Below are positions 36,056 through 47,300 of a stretch of DNA of 64,000 bases, one piece after another. This DNA comes from Prostheceraeus crozeri (Eukaryota; Platyhelminthes; Polycladida; Euryleptidae): the NCBI GenBank assembly GCA_907163375.1, contig CAJQUW010001649.1, forward strand, positions 682,001-746,000, in the 5' to 3' direction. Under the pieces are notes generated by a model. The model had not been told where the DNA came from. It made no database searches and saw only the letters and a program-made list of their open reading frames with translations. Made by a program: the position numbers and the translations under genes. Within the stretch, counting starts at the first letter, position 1. Each line of letters starts with the position of its first letter.

Positions 36056-37473
36056 AATGCATTGTGCTGAACTTTGCCAGATTATCTTTCTTAATCAAAT
36101 ACATGTAGGCCTTTTAATGTAGATCTTCCTTAGTTTCCATATGATCCAAATTCTTTTCTGCAGCAATAACAATTCCTACAGATTGTCCATTCACTTCCTT
36201 GATTTTAATCTAGCAATATAAAATCCAACTTAATCATGTTTAGATTTTCACATCCAGTGCTCACTTTAGAATTAGACTTTTTGCTGTAAATCACTAGTTG
36301 CAAGAACAAAATGCAAGTAATAAGGTGGAATACATATATTGAACTGTCGAGCATTCTTCAAACGCATGTAAAATGATTGTGAAGTTTGATATCTTGCGCG
36401 AAATTGACATTTCAAAAACTCATAATTTTGCAAAATTTTAAACGCCTTTTTCAGTGCTGTTATTTTTCAATTTGGTCATGTCAAAAAGGAAGACAACGCT
36501 ATAAGACTGTGGACCACATTTTCATATTTACATGTATTGAATAGCGTATGTTTGAGGGGTGTTAATTCACAATTAACTGACTAATCAATATTCGCATTTC
36601 TGTGGAATTTCCATCAGAGTATCTTCTTAAGTTTCCCTTTCCAAGAACTTCGCAATTTTCAGCATGCTGTCTTTTGATTCGGCAAAAATGATATTCAATA
36701 TCTCAGGCAAGAGACTCATCTAAAGAAGAGATAGAAAAATCCCTACGTACAAGCACTTGGTCAAATTATAATTATTGTGCGAGGAGAACTTCGGGTACTT
36801 CTGTTCTTCCACCCTCCCACATTTTTGTTGTTGACGCCCACGAGTGTTGCATCGTCAGCGATCTTCTCTTGCTCCTAAGTGTAGTCTCACTACCGTCGCA
36901 AAAGCGTTGAGTGTGTAAAATTCCTCTGGTTTGTAGAAAATTCACAGCACTTGCTTTGCCATTCACTAGCTGCAGTGTAGACAACAATCCCACAAAGTTC
37001 ATGATCACAGCACAGCTGTATCTTGTATTCTAACTGAGTATCCAAGGGACTAACCGTCATCTCAAGAGTCAAGTAAAACTTCTCAGTGGTGTTGAGATAT
37101 CACTCAGTGACAGATCAAGTCTATTCGAAATCCCATGCGAAGTTTGACGAAATTCGATGAATTTGGAAACATTGGAAAATGTGGGAGGGAAAGAATAGAA
37201 GTACCGAACTTCGAATCAACGTCATTTAATACTAGAGGAGGGCTGTTCAACCATCTTCTACCATCGCTGTATTCTACTCTGCATATCCCAAGACAAAGGA
37301 AGAAAGAAGTGGATGGCGTCTAATGTTATGTCCCTACTCTATGGACTTATGCTTTTGATTTCGCTGGCGTAACTGCAATGTCAAAATCATTCCTATTTAC
37401 AATAATAGATAGTAAGCTATACTATTGAAACATGAATAAAGTAGCAGTATGCAGTACAATAATTCTTTACTAG
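36056..37473. other. Gene-free interval with a short inverted repeat
   Basis: 36788-36826 and 37176-37213 form an imperfect inverted pair (TACTTCTGTTCTTCCACCCT versus the complement of AGGGAAAGAATAGAAGTA) about 350 bp apart, roughly 80% identical. No ends or target duplication could be defined. Confidence 0.45.
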
Positions 37474-38289
37474 AGAAATACATCATGGGCAATTTCAACG
37501 GAACCATTAATCGACGACAAATTTGAGAAAATTTTGAGCCAAATATCCGACCCAGTAAACAGAAGTCGCTTGCTTTGCGTATCTTCTCCAGACGCGGGTG
37601 CATGGTTGAATTCAATCCCAATTTCATGTTTGGGCCTCAAACTCAACAACGAGAATCTGCGAATTGCCATCGCTCTACGACTAGGAGCTCCTGTGTGTTT
37701 TCCTCACAAATGCAGATGTGGTGCCGACGTCGATCTTTACGGCAATCACGGTTTGAATTGTAAACTGAACAGTGGACGAATTATTCGACACAGTGAAGCA
37801 AATGACATTATCAGACGATCATTTGCCACCGCCGGGATACCTGCTGTCCTTGAACCTCACGGCCTTAGTCGTGATGACGGCAAAAGACCGGATGGCGTGA
37901 CTCTGATACCTTGGAAGTCCGGTAGAGCTTTAATGTGGGATTTCACATGCGTGGATACACTCGCCACTAGCAACATCCCAAATTCAAGACAAGGTGGAGG
38001 AATTCTGGCATCGAAAGCAGAAGATAAGAAGCGACGGAAGTATGAGAGTCTAGCTCATGATTTTTGCTTTTGTCCTTTTGCGATGGAGACTCTCGGAGCA
38101 TGGGGAACTGACGCTCGAGCCCTCGTGAGGATGCTCGGAAGAAGAATAAGTGAAGTCACCGGAGAGACCAGAGCAACTCAGTTCCTGAAGCAACGTCTGA
38201 GCTTAGCCGTTCAAAGGGGAAATGCAACTAGCATTATGTCATGCATACCTCGATCGAGACCTCTTAGTGAAATTGACTATGTCTTGTGA
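37474..38289 (+). pseudogene. C-terminal fragment of a retroelement protein with a PD-(D/E)XK-like module
   Basis: The frame is open from 37474 with no clear start. It contains VSSPDAGAWLNSIP, LRIAIALRLGAPVC, a zinc-like CRCG...HGLNC, then RPDGVTLIPWKSG followed by MWDFTCVDT, and ends near RLSLAVQRGNATSI. I recognise this block as a conserved C-terminal region of RT-bearing elements in many aquatic invertebrates. The PDG...WDxT arrangement resembles PD-(D/E)XK nucleases, an inference from motif shape. AATAAA (about 38338) and an A-run (about 38359-38370) follow the stop. The coding region lacks its RT half, consistent with a 5'-truncated retroposed copy. The host-gene alternative is less likely given the poly(A) tract. 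Confidence 0.65.
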
Positions 38290-38433
38290 CTTTTAAATTT
38301 ACTCTGCCTGTAAAAAGAACTTGATTATGTATTTTCAAAATAAACGTTAATTAAATTTAAAAAAAAAAAACGGAACAATTATATATATTTCTATCTTGTA
38401 CCGCTTATTAGTATAATCACATTGGGACTTTGG

Positions 38434-39417
38434 CAGTGGTGGGCGTTGCGATAAGTAAAGCGATAAGGCAATAAAGCGGTTTAGTCGAAAATCTATCGCT
38501 TATCGCAGAGACCGGAAAATTTTGTCGCTTATATTTATCGCTCTAAAATTTCCCGTGGTAAATTCTGCGATAGATTTAGTGATAAAGAAGAAAACAAAAA
38601 AGCCGTTTTTTAGCATTATTTTACAACTATTTTCGTTTTCCATTTCGTGTGATTCGGCAGACGGAATCGGTGAGTGAGGAGTTTAATTATCTTCAATTGA
38701 AACGGTCTCGGAGACTGTGTTGAACTGTTTTTCACCCATTCCATTGTCTGAACAACGTCAGTACAAGTGCCATCAAATGGCCAGTTAATGGTCAGTTGAT
38801 ACATTTAATTATCCCGTTAATGTGTATTGAGGCTACTTTCATGTATTATAGAGTGAAGTATTCCCATACATGGAGGTAATTCCGGAAAGACGACATTTTT
38901 GGAAATAACGATCTTCAGCATTCCCCAAACGCGCAATTTGATTGGAAATCATTTACTCGATACGCCGACAGTGAACGAAATTTTGAAAACCTTGTTTTTT
39001 TGAAAGGGAACCTTCACCTCCTCAACCAGAGGTTCAAGGTGCCAAGGGGGATGGATGAGGAGGATGATGAATTACATGTGCCTTAAATTGTTGTATTTGT
39101 GTTTGTGATGTTGTGCTGTGACAGTTTTGTTGATTTGCATGTTGTTATAAAGTAATAAAGTGTTAATTTCGAGTCTTTTGGTGTTATTGTTTAATTCTAT
39201 ATTACATGTACATGTATATGGGTGTTTTAAGTATAAAAAAGAGGTTTTTGATACATATAAGTAGAAGAAATGGAGTAGCATATTTTTGGATTTATCGCAA
39301 GATTCATCGTTATTGCTTTATTTTAGAGGTCCAAATTTGTCGCATTATCGTTATCGGACTTGGCGGAAAATTTTATCGTTATCGCTTTATCGAAAAAATT
39401 ATCGCTGCCCACCACTG
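38434..39417. mobile_element. hAT-type MITE
   Basis: Ends CAGTGGTGGGC and GCCCACCACTG are inverted. The 8-bp flanks are GACTTTGG (38426-38433) and GACTTTTG (39418-39425), one mismatch, as expected for an old hAT target duplication. Subterminal zones are rich in GCGATAA/TTATCGC words on both sides. At 984 bp it encodes no transposase. Confidence 0.85.
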
Positions 39418-39425
39418 GACTTTTG

Positions 39426-41185
39426 GAGACTGCATGTTGATTACAATATGCTGCTGATAACAATACCCGGCCCAGCCATTTATATCTGAGTTATACTTAG
39501 GTTAATTTGGATCTACACGTATATATACCTTTTATATATCAAATGAATCTTATCAATGAAGGCTTGTAGGTTACTCTGATGTCATTTTTATTGAACAACA
39601 AAGTCAGCATCATTTTTGACTTTTTCTCACACACTGAAGGCCTACCTACAAGCCGCAGCAACTACTGTATAGGATGTAGAAATTATGAATTAAGAAAGAT
39701 ATTGAATAATTAAGTTTCTCAGTTTTGACTAAAATAAGAAATGCTTGTCTGCCAGATATTGTAGGGTTGATCAAACATTGATTTGAGACAAAGCTATCCA
39801 ATGTGGACTAAACTCGTCCAGCCTCATGCACACTGGGAACGTTTTTTCAATGCGACAAAATACTTTGAATTCAGAAGCACAGTTCGTCCTCGAAGATGTA
39901 CGGTAGGTTAATACGCAGGGCTTTAGGTGCATTATGAACTTCTGTTAAAGAAGATGGGAGTGCGAGGTAATATTGACTTACAACAACGAATAGAAAAACC
40001 TGACTGAGAGCCTCATGGAAGATGTTTCTTAGAAATTCGTGGATTGCTACAGAGTTAGGAACTAGCTCATGAGACATAAGATGTGATCACATTAACTGGC
40101 GTTTGATTGCAATAGGCGGCGTAAAATCAATATAAAGATATATAAACGAATTTGACTATAGACATTTGATCACATTAACCGGGTGATATGGTAACATTTT
40201 ATAAGGACGAGGACATGCGATATCTTATGCTGCAATCGCTTTGATTCGTTTTTGATCAATAAATTAGCCCATTTCCCCCATTTCCTCAGAAAAAAATGTT
40301 CTGATTCGATAGAAATTTCGTTTCTATTCCGATAACAGTATTTACAAACTTTCATAAATCAGCAGGTTTAGAATACAGTTTTGATCGAACAGTAAATTTT
40401 GAAAGGAACGAATTTCAAGAAATTCATCACATTTTTGTGAAGTTACATGAAGGGAAGTTAGTCTTGTGATGCTTTTACAAACTTGCTAATGAGCTTGTTA
40501 AATGACATTCTATTGTAAACATTGCCGATAGTGATTAAAATTGATATAAAATACCATTTTGTGATATTTGTCACTGTTTACAACTGCTTGCGCATCACAA
40601 ACAGTCAGAACGAACACCGACATGTATCCTACAAATTAGAAATCTTGTAGGCCTTTGTTCGGAATTAAGCAAAGATCGACGCAACTATATAGAAAGAAGC
40701 TGGTATGGACGAAGCTAGATCACTCTCTTGATTTGATGGGACTGTTTGACTTTGATGGGATAGGGCCTACTAGCGGCGTCGTGAAAAATATTTGATGGTC
40801 AAAATGCTTCTTTTATCGTGTGATTTCCGAATGTGAGGATTTTGATTCTTCCTGAAATTCAATAAGCTCAAATTCCTGTCGTTCAATAAGCTCATCAGCA
40901 TCCAATTGTAGCAATTTCTTCGCAATATCATCTAATTTGTTTCCCTGTATTTTCCAACTTTCCTGAAATATATGTTTGGAAAAGAAATTTTGAAGCAATT
41001 GGGTGACTGCTTCCAAACACAATATCAGGTGTAATTGTCACCTTTCAACATCTCGCGATCGCCCTCAAAAGTATTTAATTAACGCATCAAATATTTCATA
41101 GGCACGCTTACAGACTTCACGAAAACAACGTGTCTGCTAATCTGGCAGGTGCCACAAGTCTCCCTGAATGGAAAAGCAAAGGCAT
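39426..41185. other. Gene-free interval
   Basis: Short ORFs only, none recognisable. A 69-codon minus-strand ORF at 40813-41022 has an internal acidic repeat (ELIERQEFELIEFQEE) but no family resemblance. Confidence 0.5.
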
Positions 41186-41331
41186 ATTTCAGGTGGATTC
41201 ACCACCCTTCATAAGTGTACAAATGAGGGAGAGGGAGACAGAGAACAATAAATTTGTAATATCTAAATACAGAGTTCAGATCGTTGGAATAGATTACCAC
41301 AAAGCCGATTGCGTAGTTCGGGTCTGGACAT

Positions 41332-41665
41332 TCAATAGGTCGTCGGAGTTGAATTCTTTGATGAATAAGGCTTCAGCCAGTTTGGTCTGGTATGACACAC
41401 TATCTGGAAATCAGTGACGTCAGGAAAGATCAAATACATGCTAATTTCAGATGGCGGACTGCCTTTTATGTGTTCATTTATTCTAGTGATAAAATGCCTT
41501 TTAGTTTCCCCAATGCAACATTTATTACAATGCTCATATGAGTATTTATAAACTACAGAAGAGAAAAGCTCTTTAGGAATTTTATCTTTGTTAGAGATAA
41601 TTATACTAGTTTTCAGCGCTTTGAAAAAAGGACGAATACGAGAGTTCCGAATATCACAAATGATC
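41332..41665 (-). pseudogene. Penelope-like GIY-YIG endonuclease fragment
   Basis: Reading the minus strand from about 41665 gives an open frame ending in TGA at 41332-41334. It contains RIRPFFKALKTS, SNKDKIPKEL, then VVYKYSYEHCNKC followed by IGETKRHFITRINEH, the GIY-YIG nuclease signature with its Arg and the RINEH helix, and ends PYSSKNSTPTTY. The start is lost at the junction with the inverted flank near 41670, so the RT domain is absent. Compared with the first Penelope-like elements (QYIGKTKRRLQQRINEH) it is clearly related but distinct. Confidence 0.75.
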
Positions 41666-41769
41666 TTGTCTCAGATCATTTATGTAGTCATCTGTGTGGT
41701 AATCAATTCCGACGATTTGAACTCTATATAAATATTGTAAATTTATTGTTCTCTCTCTCTTATTTGTGC

Positions 41770-41802
41770 TCTAATGAAAGGGTGATGAATCCACTCGAAA
41801 CA
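41770..41802 (+). ncRNA. Hammerhead-ribozyme-like motif in Penelope flank
   Basis: CTAATGA, then a stem-like GGGTG...CACTC, then GAAAC resembles the hammerhead core (CUGAUGA - stem II - GAAAC) with one core position changed. The inverted partner at about 41186-41215 (minus strand) reads CTTATGA, GGTGG...CCACC, GAAAT. Penelope-like elements are known to carry hammerheads in their terminal repeats. Both copies look degraded. Confidence 0.4.
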
Positions 41803-41815
41803 TATACATGATTGT

Positions 41816-42733
41816 TTCCACAAGAGTTTTCTCACTATATGCTCACGGGCCTCATTGGCGCTTTTAGCATTCTTATCGAGTTCACAAGCACCTCCTTCCT
41901 TGACCGCTCCAAAGTCCATGCATATACTCAACTGCACCCTTTATACCTGATTCTAACAGACCAAATACGTCCCCTAAGCTTTCTTTAGGAACTCTTCAAA
42001 AAATACCTCCTCCAAGAGAAATTCCACAAACATAATCTGCTGCTGGTCTCAAATTATTTGTGTCAAATACATCAGAATACATACTATTGTTTCTTTTAAT
42101 AGATGTGCCAGCTAACTTCATGCAAAATTATCATTTATAAAAGTTGTAGCACATTTTTGTCCTGTAAGTCTATACCAAGCACATGAAACTGCAAAATGTG
42201 GATGTAAACAACTACAGCCTATGTGTCTCAGTCACCTCATAGGATATCAAAGGAAAATTCCCATTCAGATTTCAGAAAAATCATGCTCAAACCTGAAGGC
42301 CTACGCTCTGCTGGAAAACACATCCTAGCTTCAAGCTTCGGAACAGTCCGATTGAAATAACAGCAATTTTAATTCAGAAGCGGCAATTAAGACACATTGC
42401 TAGCCTGCATCGCGCATGCTTGATGGATTAATATGGCATCTTCTAGTGATTTGCGTCTTAAGCTGACGGTGGTTGAATACTATTTTCAATGTGACTTTCA
42501 TGCCCACTCCTTCAATTGAGGGAACATTCTATGCCCTAAAAATAGTGATTGCTATTTCAATATCAATTGTTTATCTTATTTTCATACATACAGATAATTT
42601 GAATTACAAAACTTCCTGTTGATTTATATAGCGGGCAAACAGGGCTAAACATGCATGCAAATTGAAAAACTGTGGAGTTGAAAAGTTTGGCTTTTCAATC
42701 TCCAGTTTAATATTTTCATTACACCATGGGAAC
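41816..42733. other. Gene-free interval
   Basis: Nothing recognisable on either strand. Confidence 0.5.
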
Positions 42734-44361
42734 CATAGAGTAAGTATATCAGTACCAACTCAATATTAATTAAATCCTCAATGTGCATGCAGTTTCGATT
42801 TTATTAAATGAACTTGACTTGTGACCAAGCACCAAATGTGAGATATCCAAACTTTTGCAGTTTTTAAGAAATTATCACGGAATTGAAAAATTATGATAGC
42901 CATACAGAAGAATAATATTTTACAAATACTCCGTATGATGACGACCTTGGAGAGGAGATGCTCATTAAATTAGTTTCGATGGAAGTGCCCTATTTTAGTG
43001 TTTATACAAACTAATAGTCTGAATACTTTCTTGAGCTTGATCCTGCCACTTGCGCTACGGGTACTGAAAGAGACAAAATATCACAAACAAAGATAATGAT
43101 CATGATCGATTCACTTGAAAGATGTGAACGGATCCACAATTATATTCTGATTCAGATAAGAAATGAAGCCTAATTTGGTGAATCATAAAATTATACAACT
43201 GTCGACAGTGCATCAATTCACATCTTGAATCCACAAAACTGGACAGATGAAGAATTAGTGCTCGTCATTGCAACTTCCGATCATAGAGTAAGTACAGTAG
43301 GTAGAGTGTCGAGCCAAAAAATGTCAGCTTACAGTTAAAATTTTTATATGAAAAGCGAGTAAGTTTTGGTGGAGATCACGTTCCTGCGTTCCAAAAACTG
43401 TTTGACCATTTTTTAAATAGCCAAATTTTTGCAAATTATTCCTGCGCTTATATGCATCGACTTGGAATCTCACACTTGCTCAGATTTCAGTATGCGTACG
43501 AGCAATATGAAACTTTTTGGACAACAAAAATAATGAAAATATAATTACAAGTATCTTAATTAAGCGGTTTGAAGGAAATTTCATGAATCGCATTATAACG
43601 CAAAAGTTGAGCAAATCTTCACGCAAAAGTTGAGGTTTATTCTGCTTCCTGGCTCAAATTTCAAGTTTGCTAACTTAGTATATCTAATTCATACAGCTCC
43701 CTTCCACCAGTCTAAATGGATTTGTTAAGTTAATTTTAGCCTATTGTGAAAATTGTTAACTAGCAGACTGCATCCTACAGTCTATATAAATCACTGTGTA
43801 AAATTGAGTTACAAATGGTTGGAATCATAATACTCCATGCAGATAGAATTCAACTATTCATATTCAAATATGGATTGATGCACTATCTATAGTTGTGCAA
43901 TTTTATGATTCACCAAATTAGGATTCATTTCTTATCTGAATCAGAATATAATTGTGGATCCGTTCACATCTTTCAAGTGAATCGATCATGATCATTATCT
44001 TTGTTTGTGATATTTTGTCTCTTTCAGTACCCGTAGTGCAAGTGACAGGATCAAGCTCAAGCAAGTATTCAGACTATTAATTTGGATAAACACTAAAATA
44101 GGGCACTTCCATCGAAACTAATTTAATGAGCATCTCCTCTCCAAGGTCGTCATCATACGGAGTATTTGTAAAATATTATTCTTTCTTCTGTATGGCTATC
44201 ATAATTTTTCAATTCCGTGATAATTTCTTAAAAACTGCAAAAGTTTGGATATCTCACATTTGGTGCTTGGTCACAAGTCAAGTTCATTTAATAAAATCGA
44301 AACTGCATGCACATTGAGGATTTAATTAATATTGAGTTGTTGCTGTTATACTTACTCTATG
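42734..44361. mobile_element. Foldback element with ~490-bp inverted arms
   Basis: Arms 42734-43217 and about 43872-44361 are reverse complements with scattered differences. The outer ends read CATAGAGTAAGTATA. The ~650-bp spacer contains another copy of the end word (CATAGAGTAAGTAC at about 43282), suggesting an internal repeat. No target duplication could be defined and there is no coding capacity beyond short ORFs mirrored in both arms. The superfamily is unknown. Confidence 0.75.
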
Positions 44362-47300
44362 TTGTCAACTACAGGTGTGTTTGGGAAACTTCTCAGTTGA
44401 ATGAATTATTTCATGACGATCACTGTTCGTCATCGGGGCATGACAGGACAGGTTAATGTACAGTTTCGCACAGGCGGCCACAGGTAGCATGCATTGAAAT
44501 ATTACGAGTGACTATGGTTAGGAATCTAAGCGCACGCTTATCTAAGCACTGTTTCAGTTTTCCCTACGCAGGCTGTGTGCCAATAGTGCTTTCACAACTG
44601 AAAACCATAGACACCGGATGTCATCACTAATGTCTAGACCGGCCATCTAGTCAGGGTCACGGTAATTAAAGCTACACTCTAGCTACCATATTTTTTATCT
44701 TTATCAAAATGTTTTGAAATGTCCATATGCTTTCATATAAGCAAGTGGCTTTGTCTTTTACAGTGGAGATTATCAGAGAAATGTAGAGGATAAGAAATAT
44801 ATGCAGTGTACTCATTATCAATTACGCTAGATCAAATTTGCCTTCGATCAGGATTGAGTGATTGGATCATTACGTCAATGTAATGTGGCAGTGGTTATTT
44901 CATTGACCGAGCCTGTAGACTATTCTTCAGTCTATTACCACGCCTCATATTTCGTAACTTTCGAAAACTCCAAAAAGCTCAATATAGCAAGATATATGTA
45001 TCAGAATGTGTCTTGACACACTGCGTTGTTTTGTTTCGTCTTCTAGGCAGTTTTGAGAAATTTAGTGATCGTTTTAACGAGGCAAACTTATTTCATATCT
45101 TTAAGCGACTAGACTTTCAATAGAACACAAACTCAGATTTTTGTAGATAATTTGTCTATGTGTTTGAATTATCTGTGCAGAAATCAATGTCACCGGTTCA
45201 GCCCATCTTCCGGTGCAATATCCGTATAACGGAAATTGCATCAGACCGGCCGTAGTAATGCCACTCCCAACTGGAATCTTTACATAGAGCACGCCGGAGT
45301 TTCCTATCTTTGGATTCCTCCGAAACTCATGTGTGCCAGATGCATAATCTATTTTTCGAATTCCTGAAAACAAGCGCACCGAAGCCAGGGCCAGGCGCGT
45401 CAGATTTGACGCTGATGTGGCTGCACGCCATATGTTTGATCTTTTCAGGATTCCTGAAAACAAGTGCACCAAAGACAGGGCCAGGCGCCCCAGATTCGAT
45501 TTTGGTGGTCAATACATGTATGTGACAGTCATTGATTTTGTTGCAGATCCATTCAGTGCTTTACAGAAATTTAGAAAGTACAAGTTGGTGCTTCAAAATT
45601 TATACAGCACCTAATTTACAAGCCTACTTTTGAAAGACAACCACACGCTTAAATCGCTACTTAACAACAGCTATTTGCTGCACTGATGTCCAAGTAAGCG
45701 AAAAGAAAACAACAAAGAAAATTCCATTTTTGCGATTAATCACTGTTATATACATGTAGCCTATGTCTGCAGCATCGAGCTGAAATTTAGGATTGCCATT
45801 TTTGGCAGTATCAATTCTCCGTTCCGCTATTTAACAGAAGTCGCTCTGTTATCCAGAGTCACCGATTGTATCAGAATAGTACCGAAGTGGAGTTTTTCAA
45901 CTCCGATACAAATGCTCTCCATATGCAACATACAGCAAAAACAGAATCAGTATAATCTTTAATCAAATTTATATTTTAATAGTAACACATGCAAGTCACC
46001 TCTTCTAGCAAAGTTATAAAAGTCTATACGATTATAAAAAAATCTAAACGATGAATTGGATACGGAGTTTGATCATTTCTATGTGATGTATTCAGAAAGT
46101 GAAGAGAGCCAAGCTGCTCCAGCTCGCCTAACGCTTGATTTTCCAAATAGATAAATACATGTAGTGTTCACCTGTAGTACCTGCATATTTCTTGTAATCG
46201 TATATTTCTGATACGCATAGTAGGACTTTAGCGCACTTAAAGTGCTTTAGATAATTCAAGCTCATGAAAGATAATCTAAGACCACGAAATCTCAATTTGG
46301 ACCTCGGAATTTCGGAATCCTAAAATGAATACTCCGTACCCTGTCCTCACCCCATCTTGCTAAGACATATTCTTGGGTCCAGAGTTCCGTCGGTTAGATT
46401 TTTTGGCATCCAATTACATCGTGGAATCTCATAGAGACTGCTTTGTTTTGCTTGAGAGACTTTTCAGCTTCACTGATGTTTTGTGTGCCAGGTTAATGCA
46501 TTTAAAAACGAAGAACTAATAAAAACTCGACGTTTCGTCCGCCACTGACTTAACTACTTAGTCATTGTAGCTTTACCATTTTTTGTCTATGTCCTTGATA
46601 TTTCTGTTTTGATCTGATTAAAAAAAAACTAATGATAGTGACACACGGGCTATGAATACATTATGAGGGATATTTCCAAGTATTGGCAAAATTGAATTGA
46701 AAGTGGCATATATAAGTCAGATTGTTCAGTGCTAATGGAATTTTCCTAATGTCCTATAAAATTCACAATGAATTCTAGAAAACATGAGCATTTGGTGTAT
46801 TAAAACATAGACAATACTTTCAAGATTTTGACGTCTTCGTTGACTATCATGGGACTCCTTAGAACGCGAAGCAAATTATAGTTCGGCTATATTTTAACAT
46901 GTACTTCAGCGAAACGTTTTAAAACTTTGGATATACCGAAAGGTTCCGGTGTGAGCGGGTGTGGCTAGCGCTCAACCTTAATGTGAATCACTCAAGAAAT
47001 AGACTCAGTGGGCATATTTTCACAATTGAGATGAAAGCTATCGCTCCATCACTAATTGGCATCATTGATAAAATTATTATGTTCTCTGTTTTTTTATGTA
47101 TAATAATTAAGTAGCAATTCCGTGAATTATACATTTGCAATAACAAACAAGGCTGCGATTGTTTTGTGCAGTATTGGACATAATTTATCGCTTCGGGAAT
47201 TCCAGGTTGATTCCGGGATATTTCCTGGTCTTAGATTTTAGAATTGGGTGGCAACCATGAATGGATTTCAATTTATTATTGTTATATATTTTTCAAAAGC

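Larger units (their letters stand above)
41186..41815 (-). mobile_element. Second Penelope-like fragment with inverted flanks
   Basis: A minus-strand GIY-YIG piece (41332-41665) is followed by a 3' flank at 41186-41302. A ~80% identical copy of that flank lies in the opposite orientation at about 41697-41815 on the other side. Inverted terminal segments next to a 5'-truncated body are typical of Penelope-like insertions. This is a different lineage from the pair at 3.3-6.9 kb. Confidence 0.7.

Noticed and set aside
45101-45472. 123-codon minus-strand ORF as a gene
   Set aside because: It runs across the 93-bp tandem duplication opposite another open frame, and no domain or homologue is recognised.
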